Source: Pleurotus djamor (taxonomy: Eukaryota > Basidiomycota > Agaricomycetes > Agaricales > Pleurotaceae). Taken from it: a stretch of 64,000 bases of DNA. The DNA lies in NCBI GenBank assembly GCA_029747585.1, contig JAPEVF010000174.1, positions 1-64,000 of the forward strand, read 5' to 3'. The notes under the pieces were generated by a model, which saw nothing but the letters and a program-made list of their open reading frames with translations, did no database searches and was not told the DNA's origin. Positions 23,881 through 34,419 of this stretch are shown piece after piece (within the stretch, counting starts at the first letter, position 1; every line of letters starts with the position of its first letter). Both the position numbers and the translations under genes were made by a program.

Positions 23881-24897
23881 ATGGGCCAATTCTTTGAGGA
23901 AATCCCGGAGAAGCTTATACCATGGGTTCTCAAACAACATATGTTCTGGGTCGCGACGGCACCGCTAAAGGCGGATGGCCATGTCAACGTTTCGCCAAAG
24001 GGCCTTGAAGACTGCTTCCATGTCGTCCACTCGCGTAAGGTGTGGTACGAAGATCTTACTGGAAGTGGTCAGTCTGGGTCCTGGATTGCGTCATGGCTTG
24101 GGCGAGTTGTTGAATTCTGAAAAATCCTTGGAACAGGCTCCGAAACCATCGCGCATCTCAAGGAAAATGGACGAATCACGATCTTGTTCAATGCTTTTGA
24201 AGGACCTCCGCGTATATGTAGGCTCTTTGGTACAGGTGAGTAAGGCCCATCATCGTAACCCACAATGAGATCCGCGTTTCTAAAGCTAATGATAGGAACC
24301 GTCTATGAATTTGGATCGCCGGAGTATGACGAACTTCTTCCACCTTCTAGTCGCAAGCCTGGCTCTCGTGCCATCATCATGATTGATGTGTATAAAGTCG
24401 GAACTGTGAGTGTGATTGGAAGCTGCTGGATCCTTCCTTCGTTTCTCATTTGCGTTCGGTGTTCATTTGACCAGTCCTGTGGATACGCCGTGCCATTTTA
24501 CGACTTCAAGAGCCATCGCACTCGTCTCCTCGAAGGACTCACGCGATACCAGAACAAGGACCGCGATGCAGAGCTCGGCTTAGATTCTTCTACCGCCTCG
24601 TCCCCACCTCGTCCGGCACAAGGCTTGAAATGGTATTGGACGGAAAACAACTTGCACTCACTTGACGGACTCCCTGCCCTGGAAACTGCCCACGAATCCC
24701 TCCAGCTCTTCGAACCGGTGACAAAACCTTTCAAGAAAGACGATATTTCTGAGAAAAGCGAAGGGGTCGCGACTGGTAGCATCAGGTCGCCGTTGATCGA
24801 TGGTAAGGTCGTTGTTGCGTTTGCCTTGGGGATGATCGCGGCTACTTCGTACATGAAATTCTTGCCCAAGGTTTCTTCATCCGTGTTTACGTCGTAA
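23881..24897 (+). CDS. Pyridoxamine-phosphate-oxidase-like protein, copy B (tandem duplicate)
   Basis: Exons 23881-24067, 24137-24235, 24296-24405 and 24475-24897 give 272 residues. Exons 1 and 2 have the same lengths as in copy A (187 and 99 bases). Exon 3 is 6 bases shorter, costing two residues after LPPSS, and exon 4 also is 6 bases shorter. The first intron begins GTCAGT rather than GTRAGT. Protein similarity to copy A is high throughout, including the VVVAFALGMIAATSYMKFLP tail. Only 202 bases separate the two genes, so this is a recent tandem duplication and copy B likely has its own small promoter. Activity is unknown, as for copy A. Confidence 0.85.
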
Positions 24898-25441
24898 CTC
24901 TTCAATCCAGAGGTCTTTTAGTCGTTGGCGTGAGGCCTTATGACACTGAGCCGCAAGGTTGTGGTATCTGGCGCTTAGATTAGGCTTTGGATAAAATTGC
25001 TTCCGTCGGTCAGTCTAGGCAGCCAAGGCACGTCTTCTCCCGTTTCAGTGATACGCTCACCCGCCAAGACAGGAAAATATGGCGATTGAAACCTTGGAAA
25101 AACACAACGAAACCAGCAGGCATCAACACGGCCCATACGCATCATCAGCGCTGATTACTTCTTTCTCCGCAGCTCTTCGGCAACTGGCATGGCGTCTGTC
25201 ATTCGCTAGTCCGGAAAGGCGTGGCGCTACTATATAAAGCCGGCTACCTTGGTGATAAAGCTTCTCATAATTGGCCTCGTTTGCCTCTTTGGTTCGCAGA
25301 CTCCACTGGTGGAGTTGCTGATTTGCTCAGCTGAGCACCGGAGCTCGCAAGCTTCTGGCCAGGCCGATAGATAAAGGGTCTCTTTCGCAATCTCGGGGTC
25401 GCACCCTCTCTCGTTTAACTGTGCCTCAGCAGAGCAAAACC
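24898..25441. other. Intergenic, promoter of bestrophin gene
   Basis: There is no gene. It contains the TATA-like box listed separately and presumably the 5'UTR of the channel gene. Confidence 0.4.
25231..25239 (+). promoter_or_regulatory. TATA-like box upstream of bestrophin gene
   Basis: TATATAAAG lies about 203 bases before the start codon at 25442 in otherwise mixed sequence. The match to the TATA consensus is good. Use as a promoter is inferred. Confidence 0.4.
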
Positions 25442-28013
25442 ATGGACAAAGGCGACGGCGTCGTATGTTTTCTCTGCTGTGGTCTCCATGGTCTAGATAC
25501 TGAGCAGACTTTGAACCCCGTTTTCTCGTTAGAAGATCGAAACTACCTCCGTTCCTCGATTGGAGGGTTTCAGAGTACCTGATCCGTAAGTGGCGTATGT
25601 TCTTCAGTCATTTCTCACCTCACTATCTATGAATCATCATCACCGTGTGGCTTCTTGTGTGTACCAGGTTCGCACCTAGAGAGCAGCCGGCTGCATCCTT
25701 CATCAACGCACTTCTGTCAACGGCGGTTGTTCGATGCTTCCATATCCTGCTGTTCTTCGCAGGATGGGCGACGATGGTAGCCGTAATCAGTCATAACGTG
25801 TACGACTTGTCCATACAGCCTACGCTCTTGACCGTGTAAGTAACCCTAAAATTGGATGACCGCATGCTTGCAAACTTACCATTCTGGCTTAGAGTGGGAA
25901 CTGTGCTCGGTTTCGTAATCTCCTACAGAACAACTTCCTCTTTCGAGCGGTATAACGAAGGCAGAAGACTGTGGTCACAGATCATTCTGGCCAGTCGAAC
26001 GTTTGCCAGGACGGTCTGGTTCCATGTCCCAGGTACCCTTTTTTCACGATCGAATGGTCATGTCTAAATTTAGCACTCACTGCCATTTTTGTTTGATTTC
26101 GCAGATTCTTCTTCTGTACCGGATATCGCAGAGGCTGAAGTCCAAGCTCGCTCGGTCATTGAGAAAAAGACAGTTATCAACCTTGTGGAGGCATATGGCG
26201 TCGCGATCAAGCACTATCTCCGGAACGAGGACGGTATCTACTACGAGGACCTGTATTACCTTGTCAAGTTTCTGCCCGAATACGCCTTGCCTGCTGGGAG
26301 GCCTTCTCAGACTGATCTGTCTTCTCCTAACCATTACGCCTTCCCCTCGGATGAAACTGGCGTCACCGGGCGCCCATCATCTGATACACTCCATCAAGCT
26401 CAACACAAACAAGAGTCTCGCGGCGATGGTCTTCCTTTTCCAGCGTCCACCCCCTCGAGGAGACGTTCACATCAGCACAACAGCGACAAGGAGGACCTGC
26501 CCGCTTTCCGCCGCACCAATACCAGGAATACCATCATTCCGAGGACAGACGAGGCCTATTTGCTACCTGCCAATCTACCGCCCAAGTTCTACATCTTCAA
26601 TATTTACCCTTTCTCGCTTCTGGAAAACCTCTTCACGAAGGAGAGTAAAAAGTCCGGAAAGGTCAGAGCTCGTCTACGTAACAAGGCCATTTCACACAAT
26701 ATACCACTGGAGATATCGCTCTATCTCGTATGTTTTAGCGCACTGCTTGCTATCCCTCTCTTACCGGACTTCGTCTGTCTACAGAGTTCATATGTTGCAG
26801 CATTGCAGCGCAGACATGCTATCGACGTTCCCACGACGAGTAAGTAACTCCATCCTCCTTAACAGCGAACACTGTTCTTAGTAGTAACCCTCATTTCAGA
26901 CCTCCTTATTATGTCCTTGGGTCAACTGGTTGACAGTCTAACGGGCTTGGAGCGCATCCTCACGACGCCGATTCCGTTCTCGTAAGCTTCTACCACTTCT
27001 TCATAACGGTGCGACTTCTAATTCTATCACATGTAACATGCATCGCCTACGTTCAGGTATTCCTTCCACCTATGGGCTGTGACAACCATCTTCTGCCTTC
27101 TATTGGTTCGGATTTCGCTCCCGCTCAACCTCGTTATCGGGCATTTGCCTTTCTGATCTGTTCGCGTGTGCTTCTCATTATAGCCGTTTCAAATTTGGAC
27201 CCAGCTCAAGTGGTTGGCTATACCGGGGACGGTGGTCGTGGTAAGACGCTGAGTCCTGCACGGGCTTCTCATGGTGACTCAGTGAATAACGCTCGTCATT
27301 CCCTTACTCAGGCATTCTTCTTTTTCGGTTTCTTGGTGGCCGGCGAGGAGATTGAAAGTAAGTCGCTGACTGGATGGCTTGAACTTAGCGTCCAGCGTTG
27401 GCTAATTTGTGATCTTACTTTTGCGCCGCTGAGATCCCTTTGGTGAGTGTATATTCTTATAACCTTTTATATAATCATAGGCCATAGCTAATCTGACGCT
27501 TCCTGATGAGGGTACGACAAGAATGACTTGGTAAATGCTATCCCCTCCCGATGTTCATGGATTAGTCGCTCAACTTGGACTTAACATAAACCACAGAACT
27601 TGGATCATTTCACACACAACATCATCCGTACGTTCCTGTCCTTATGTGCTTCATGCCGCGAGGCTTTAGCTGATTTCATCAACTTCCCTTCTTCGCTCCC
27701 TTTGAATCCGTTCACCTGGTTATTACCGTCCCATGTATGCACACTGCTTCATGTTGATGTGAACGATATGTCGAAACGGCTTGCCATCGTCTCTTTTCAT
27801 GCATGTATTTGTGGATTTCCCCGTACAGGCAACGAACTACGCGCAATCACCTCAACACCCGCTCCGGACCCGTCCATCTGGGCGTTTTCCCGGGAGAACG
27901 ATCTGATATTTGCGTCTCATATGCATGCTGATGACTGCATGGACCGTATTCCGCCGGAGGAATGGGTGCAAAGGGGGTACCCGAAGATGCAGGCCGAGTT
28001 GGCTCTCATTTGA
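25442..28013 (+). CDS. Bestrophin/UPF0187-family chloride channel
   Basis: Fourteen exons give 513 residues with consistent phases: 25442-25462, 25533-25585, 25668-25835, 25893-26032, 26105-26727, 26785-26839, 26900-26981, 27057-27108, 27184-27240, 27312-27357, 27434-27442, 27511-27530, 27597-27627 and 27829-28013. Family marks include ISYRTTSSFERYNEGRRLW after the first helices, a hydrophobic FFFFGFLVAGEEIENPFGYD segment, and LNLDHFTHNIIR near the end. Fungal members are predicted anion channels of the plasma membrane or endomembranes. The large loop encoded by exon 5 is hydrophilic and variable. Exon 11 is only 9 bases (codes the NPFG link) and exon 12 is 20. The intron after exon 8 starts GTTCGG, an unusual donor. 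Confidence 0.88.
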
Positions 28014-28373
28014 GAGGTGGAAAAAGAAGGCAAGAGGAGGAAGGTCAGGTCAAGGTTTTGTTCTTGGGACTGGTCGATTATTTCAGCCGTGATGTGATGC
28101 AGGATGGTGGTTGGTTCGATGATCAGTATGGCGTTTTGGCTGTTGGGTGATCGTGGCGCGTGTATGGGAGAGTGTGAATGTCATGGGAGTTGTGCTTCAA
28201 TGTGAGCTCCGGGTATCCTTTTTACATCGTTTAAACCTTTTCGGACCGTCATTTATGTTTTCTTGTCAATAGGATCTCCTAGCATCTGTGTGTTTTCCGT
28301 GGCTTTCCCAGTGCTCTCGTAATTCTATCATCTTCATAATGCCATCTGGACTAAAGATGTCTGACAGTTTCCC
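28014..28373. other. 3' flank of channel gene
   Basis: It probably holds the 3'UTR of the channel gene. No gene signal. Confidence 0.3.
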
Positions 28374-28550
28374 TTACGCGACGTTACCTTTTGGGTACGC
28401 GGTGTCCATGATCGTGAGTGAAGCTTCAAGCGTAGTTCCCCCATACAGCAATAATATGTGGCGGGCAGCTTCGCATCCGTCTCCTCCGTTTCCGTTGATG
28501 GGTAGCTCGATTCTTTGAAAGACGCCGTTTGGATAGTTGCGATGAGAGTA
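28374..28550 (-). CDS. Possible last exon of an unrecognised gene
   Basis: A 58-codon open stretch ending in TAA reads YSHRNYPNGVFQRIELPI, then a Gly-rich turn and ARHILLLYGGTTLEASLTIM. It has balanced, protein-like composition and is preceded by a possible acceptor (TTGCAG). A stop lies just upstream in the same frame, so further exons would be needed. I do not recognise the family. It could equally be a chance frame. Confidence 0.25.
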   Translation of the reverse strand, partial: YSHRNYPNGVFQRIELPINGNGGDGCEAARHILLLYGGTTLEASLTIMDTAYPKGNVA

Positions 28551-30230
28551 CTCTGCAACTTCTCAGGCAGCGTTAGACCTCGATATCGGACCGTCTGCAT
28601 CCGCAAGCTCCAACGACAACCACGGAACGACCCAGAGCTCTACTCACCCTTTGCACTCTTGGCCTAAACTCGTGGCCGAACTTCTGAAATTCCTTCGAGA
28701 CAACGGACAACGGGAGACACTTGCGGATCGTTGGATCCTGCAAGCCTGCACTTGTCCTCTCAACTGGCCAACGAGAGAAACCCCCGAGTCATTTCAACCC
28801 TGATGCATTCAATTCAACATATCCTCATGTATCATCCGTCATCAGCCGTAAACCTGAAATTCCTGCTATCGCGATCGCGGGGTTTTTGAGTCCTCCTGTC
28901 TTCGTGGACCTGTGGGCTCGTTCCCTCGCTCTCAATTACACACTGCTCTCTTGTTCTTCTCACAGATCACCATTCGGACAGTCGGTTGCGCCTCCCCTTG
29001 GCCAATGTCCAACAAAAGTCGGAGCAATCTCGCTCAAATACTGAACCTCGTGTATTAGCCGTTGAGTATCAGCGAAATCCCATTCCTCACGGTAACGTTA
29101 ACGGCAAGATGTTGCACAGGCATAGCGCCTTACACTGGCTAAATTTATCGCCACAACATCCCACCTGCCCTTTCAAGTCATGATTGATATGCCGGAGGAC
29201 ACTCACATACCTAACGCGCGTGGGCATCCCAAGAACCAAGCCGAAATGAACTTTCGCGGAGGATATATGACTGTCACGGATGCCGAAGCGTTAGCATGCA
29301 ATTAGCAGGTAAGCACTTATACTACCTCCTCCAACTCCCAAGTCACCTGGATGCCCGGAGCTTAGCACCAGGGAATAGGGAGTACTTAAAATATATATGA
29401 CATGGGTGTATGGTCGACATACAGTTGATCTGATGCATAATGGCCGCCGCAAAGCATTGGAATTGCCACCGCGCTTTCGCATCCCAACACCCCTGTTATG
29501 TTCAGGGAGAATATAATAGCATCAGGGGTGAGGGTCTTCAACCGTGTCATTGGTTTCGCTGCTTGCTTTTGGGGTGCATCGGTACATCTTTGCGTCACCA
29601 AAAGGGAAAGGTTAACATCCCGGGACCGGATCGTATAGGCTTACGATCCCTTTCCTTCCGTTACGCCCTACCCTGGGTGGCTGCCGCCATAAGTGCGTTC
29701 TGGAACTTGCTAAGTCCTGCTTCCCAATCATACTTACGCTAAGGATTGGTATGACTTCCGTATCAATGGAGATGGATTAGATTGTTGGCTGCTATGTAGA
29801 TAGCAGCGAGGGATAGCTCGATTTTCAGCACTTCGCGCACAATTTACATACATAGTCGAGGAACAGTGGGAATCGGCGACACAAAGCCTGGACCTAGTAA
29901 AACTCTGCCGCGGCAGAGTGCACGGACATACACAGGAGCAACGAGCATAATTAGACCAGGAGAGGGTGCCTGATCAACAGAAAACGGAACGTCCAGAGAG
30001 AGAAATGATACATCGTTCGCGGGAACGCATATATAGATAAAAAGGTCGTGTAGGAAGTGTTTACTGGTGTAGAATACATACATGGAACATGGAACCGAAG
30101 AGAGCAAATATCAAAGTTCTGTATGTAGTTGAGAGAGAGGAGAGAAACCCTTGGAAAGACAACACATCGCATAGCGAGGGCTTGCCTTAAGAATAAAGAA
30201 CCAGAGAGAAGAGGCAAAGCGATTGTCCGT
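28551..30230. other. No recognisable gene
   Basis: About 1.7 kb of short frames only. The last few hundred bases are probably the 3'UTR of the minus-strand zinc-finger gene. One GTAACGTTAACGG word (about 29092) resembles those of the gene-poor domain. Confidence 0.4.
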
Positions 30231-31740
30231 TTAATCCATATCCATTTCCATTTCCATACCGTCCCATCCTTTCTTCTCTTCGTCGTCTTCCTCCTTGACG
30301 CTGAAGCCAACGCTGAATTCATCTTCCTCCCTCTTCCAAGCCCTTGTGGGCAGAGCAAAGCCATCGACATCGACTTCAATACTATCTTCATCATCGCCGC
30401 TACCAGAGGCGGACCTCGAGCCAGAGCGAAGGGAGGAACCAGGTAACGCCCATTGTCCACCTGCGTCGCGGGACATGGAACGAGTGTAGTACGGCTGAGA
30501 GCTACCATGTCTTCCATGGCCAATACCATACCCTGATCCCCAGGAGACTGAATCAGAGCTCCCACTGACTGTGCGATATGCGGTGGTGTTGCTGGAAGTG
30601 GGGACAGGAACAGGCTGAGTAGTAACGCCGACGAGGCCAGGGCGAACTTGCGTGATGGATCCACCTCCCGTGGCAGATGAAGCTGGGATGGAGTAGTTGT
30701 GCAGACGAGGTCCCGTGGATCCTGCGCGAGTAGACGACGAGAGAATACTATTGGCGGGAACGGAGCTAGAGACGGGCCGCGAAGGAGATGCTGAGGTTGC
30801 TTCCGAGGTTTGAGGCGCTTGAGGAATACTGCCGCTCAGGAAAGCAGGCCAAAGCGAACGGTCATCAGGTAGTGATGTCCCAGTGGCTGTTGGCGACATA
30901 TGCGACAGAATTGCGGCGGCCTATGGCGTCCAATGAGGTAAGGCACACGAGCGGAGGATTTTTCATGGACGTACCTCGAGTAGCTGCACCTGCTGATGCT
31001 TGCTAAGAACAAACTTGGATGCTTCGCGCCATTGGGGCGTGTGCTCCCACCGGTGTTTGATCAAGCAAGACGGATGCCGGTATATCTACGGCGGGAGATG
31101 CGTAAACCCGTTAATAAAATGGTTGGTTTGCAGCGGGCAGAAGGCTTACCTTGGAACAGCTTTCGCACTTGTAATCCATGCCACGCTTCTTGCCATTCTT
31201 ATTGATGGCAATGGGCGCGGCTAAAGGGTTGTTGAGGTGTTCCGGGACTGAAGAGGACAACGGAGCTTCCGCATCGTGGCCGTAGTGGTGTGTATCCGAT
31301 AAAGCATTCGAGGCATCCGCAGCACTCGTCGTGGGCGAAGGCAAACCGGGGTCGCCGGAAGCCGATGTGGATAATGAAAGGGAAGCCAAAGATAATGCCA
31401 CCGTAGTCCTTAAAAAGCAGTGATCGTTAGCGACTTCCTTCACTCGGTGTAGGATTGATAAAGTTTATATAAAGGAAGTGAATAGGCATGGCGCATGGCC
31501 CAAAAGTCAAAATGAACTTTTAGGTACTCACGATGGCCTAGCAGCTGCATCTCTCGCATCGCTCATCCGTCTCCTGGTCTTTCCCATAGAGGCCAGCCGT
31601 CGATGCTGTTTAGGCGAACTGCTGGCCGACCCAGCAACGCCGTTCCCAACCGACTTGGACAAAGAATCCTCCGCCGTCGATGTCCGTATCGGTATGGGCG
31701 CAGCGCTCTCAGCAGCTATAGATAAAGACAATAAACTCAT
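30231..31740 (-). CDS. Conserved fungal C2H2-type zinc-finger protein
   Basis: Four exons on the minus strand (31740-31532, 31408-31150, 31085-30975, 30920-30231) give 422 residues with matching phases. A Ser/Ala-rich N-terminus with a basic patch (KTRRRMSDARD) leads to one finger, C-x2-C-x12-H-x3-H, split by intron 2: KCESCSK, then IYRHPSCLIKHRWEH. This continues into TPQWREASKFVLSKHQQVQLLEAAAIL, a block I know as strongly conserved in uncharacterised fungal finger proteins. The C-terminal half is Ser/Gly-rich and ends in a very acidic tail. Expected to be nuclear, probably DNA- or chromatin-binding; no target can be inferred. The conserved block is spread over two exons, so single-frame gene finding would miss it. 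Confidence 0.85.
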
Positions 31741-32199
31741 GGCAGAGCCTTCCTGCTATTTCATTCACCCCATTAGCTCCAGCAAAAATCCGTTGTGAAG
31801 GAAAGTAGAACGCACAGAAGTCGACGATGACATGGCAAGTTGACTCTTTCTGTTCGTTGGATGCAAATTGACATGTAAGAAAGAAAAAAAAGGTTGTTGT
31901 GTCGTGTTTAAAAGTTACAAGAATTGCATGCTGGGCTGGGCACGCTCGACGGACTGCGATGTGCTTATAGAGCCATCTCAGAAAGTTACGGCGGCGAAAG
32001 GAAAGGTAACCAAATCTGAAACATTTTGGCGCCAGAGTGCGTGGCAGATTGGCTGCGCGCGCTTACTCCCAAGGTGCTCAGTCATCCGGAATACATAGAT
32101 TCCGCCCATACGGCCGATCCAACGGTCTTTGAGCCTGCATATGACTACTGGACTTTTTGGAGCCTCGGGTTGTAGGACCCAGCCTTACTGAATCAGGAC
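31741..32199. other. Promoter of zinc-finger gene and left flank of MITE
   Basis: No gene. The portion next to the MITE shows no MFS-like coding sequence, so the missing half of the transporter at 32480 does not lie here. Confidence 0.4.
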
Positions 32200-32479
32200 T
32201 GACACTGCTGACATAATCGAATAAGCCCCCTGAGCTTATTTTGAACCGATTCTGAGGGGTGAAAAAATCGGAACAGTGTATGTTCTGTGAGCATATCCAA
32301 AGCGTATTTTTAATATACCAGAGAAGTTTAAATAGGATCAAAATAAGCTCAAATTTTTGAGATTATAAGAAATTGGATCACAATGATATTGAGCAACATA
32401 CGCTGTTCCGATTTTTTCACCCCTCAGAATTGGTTCAAAATAAGCTCAGGGGGCTTATTCGATTATGTCAGCAGTGTCA
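32200..32479. mobile_element. 280-base MITE with 85-base terminal inverted repeats
   Basis: The left arm 32200-32284 and right arm 32395-32479 are inverted copies with two mismatches in 85 bases; the ends read TGACACTGCTGACATAATCG. The 110-base centre is AT-rich and non-coding, and a third copy of the arm word TCAAAATAAGCTCA lies inside it near 32337. Size, high arm identity and absence of coding capacity fit a miniature inverted-repeat element. No clear target-site duplication was found: the left flank is AATCAGGAC and the right TTTTCGTC. The superfamily could not be assigned. Confidence 0.8.
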
Positions 32480-33001
32480 TTTTCGTCTATACGCTTCTCG
32501 CGATTGGGTTCGTGTGCCATTTATCCCCCTCGCATGGTTGAGTTGATTGGCCCTTAGACTGGAGGTGACGATTTGGTTCGTGCCCTCCATCATTCAGAAT
32601 GCCCTAGCCGTCAGTTTTTTCAACATTTGCCCCTCCGCGCGATGTATATATCTTGACAACTGACAACTATGGATGATTAGGTTTCTTTCATTGGGGTTCT
32701 ATTTGGACCTATGTTCCCCATAATCATCAGCCAGGCGACCCGCATCTTCCCTCGGCGACTCTTGACGGCGTGCATTGGATGGGTTGTCGGGATTGGGACC
32801 GCTGGTTCCGCCGCGTTGCCGCTTCTCACTGGCCTCCTTGCTTCAAGATATGGAATCAGTTCTCTTCAACCATTGTGAGTGCTTATCCAAGAAATCTGTG
32901 GATGCCACCTTGATCTGATACCGACCAGGATGGTTTCCATGATGTGTACGATGGTTGGTGTTTGGGCATTTGTACCAGCAGGGCAACGGCCTGTCGACTG
33001 A
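32480..33001 (+). pseudogene. MFS transporter, C-terminal fragment
   Basis: Starting directly at the MITE edge, four exon pieces joined by GT...AG introns code for the last helices of a major-facilitator (fucose-permease/Bsc6-like) transporter: VIFVYTLLAIG, LEVTIWFVPSIIQNALA, VSFIGVLFGPMFPIIISQAT...GIGTAGSAALPLLTGLLASR, and MVSMMCTMVGVWAFVP, with stop TGA at 32999-33001. The last intron is 32875-32928. The frame is clean, but the first 300 or more residues expected for the family are missing and there is no start codon. Insertion plus deletion at the MITE, or an assembly join there, would explain it. Confidence 0.75.
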
Positions 33002-33415
33002 CACAATTTGTCGTCTAATTTATGAATGACGCTCTCTGAGCTCCCGTGCGTCATTTTCAGGATGTCGCATGCATCCTTTTGTTGGGTCAAGGGAATTGTC
33101 GTCATCGCCTTCTCTCAAGACCGAGCTACTGAGAGTGAAGAAGCCTAGTGTGATACCGTGCTTCCCTCGCGTTTCAAAAGCTTGAATCACTACGCAACCT
33201 TGAACCCTGTTTACTATTTTGCTACCTCGGCCGCAATCATAGAGTTTTCGCGTCTCCATTTCACATCTCAGAAGAACCTTCGGGGCTGTGGGTTCTTCAG
33301 ATAATCTTGACATTCTGTCACCATCCATACGTACACGCATCACAAGCGTGTAGTCAATATCGATCGGCAATAAAGCTGGTCGAACGCCTAGTAAGGCATT
33401 GGGACCCACCACACG
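33002..33415. other. Intergenic
   Basis: No gene signal. The promoter of the CxxC gene is expected here. Confidence 0.3.
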
Positions 33416-34254
33416 ATGTCAACGAACGAACTGGACATGTCGTCTATCACCAACGTTCCCGGCGAACCTGGGGATACTTGTGCCACGACGAGCGGAAACA
33501 ATGAAGCGCAAGTTCCATCCTTCAACTCAGAGCCGATTTGGCGCATCAAGGAAAATCCAGCTCGATACTACCGCCTCGCATCCCAGTGGACAAATCCCGA
33601 GTCATCCTTGATTTCTGAGCAATACGAACTTTACGTGCCGGAGATACAAGCCGCTACGTTCAAGGAGAAACACACACAATTCTCAAGTTTGAACGAGGAT
33701 GAACGAAAGGGATTGGTTTGCACGAGGTGCCAGAGGTTTCTGGGAGATTTGGTGATAGGGTTGGTGTCTAGAATCGTGGACAGCTCGGACCTTCAGAACT
33801 TGTACGTGAGTGTGATCGTATAAGATTCGCTGCGAAGCTTCTATGCTAACGAAGGTGCCCGTAGTGCGAACGGTGTCTGACCAAGGATGAATCTCTTCGA
33901 TCAGAGTCAACGTTCATCCTGTTCCATTGGGTAAATCGTCTTCGAGTCGGCGAGCAGGATTACATCCCGAGTTGGAAGGTGCTTCAACCTGAATGCGACG
34001 ACTGCAGGAAGTCTATTGGAGACCCTAAGTCGATGCATTGTGTTGGATGTCGGCACGCGAAGAGTAGGGATGTTGTGAGTGCGTTTCTTTTCGCGACAAA
34101 ATGGAGGGAAGTTCAAGAAACTTTGGTCCAGTGTATGTCTTGCTATCGCCGCATACTCCGGGACGGTTCGGGGCCATGCACGTTCATTCGTTGTACGCAG
34201 CTCAAGCTCGCGACCGACTCTGAAGAAGACAAGAAGGACGGGGAACCAACATAG
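33416..34254 (+). CDS. CxxC-rich protein, putative zinc-binding, family unknown
   Basis: Two exons (33416-33805 and 33865-34254) give 259 residues. The Met at 33416 gives the longest consistent frame. The first 95 residues are Ser/Thr/Asn-rich without cysteines. Five CxxC pairs follow: CTRC at about 102, CERC at 131 (the first residue of exon 2), CDDC at 174, CVGC at 189 and CMSC at 220, plus C-x5-C near 236. Such paired knuckles usually bind two or three zinc ions in treble-clef, RING-like or rubredoxin-like folds, but the spacing matches no family I can name. The intron falls exactly between a Tyr and the second CxxC. Confidence 0.65.
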
Positions 34255-34419
34255 ATAGGCGTCGGTATTATGATGGGTATGATCGAGAACATCTTGAGCC
34301 TACATAAAAATAATATCAAGAACAAAAATCCATACATACATACACTCCGCATCCCATCCAAGCTCGCTCCGTAGCCAACCTACACACATCTCTCCATGTT
34401 CCAGATCATTGCGTCACGC

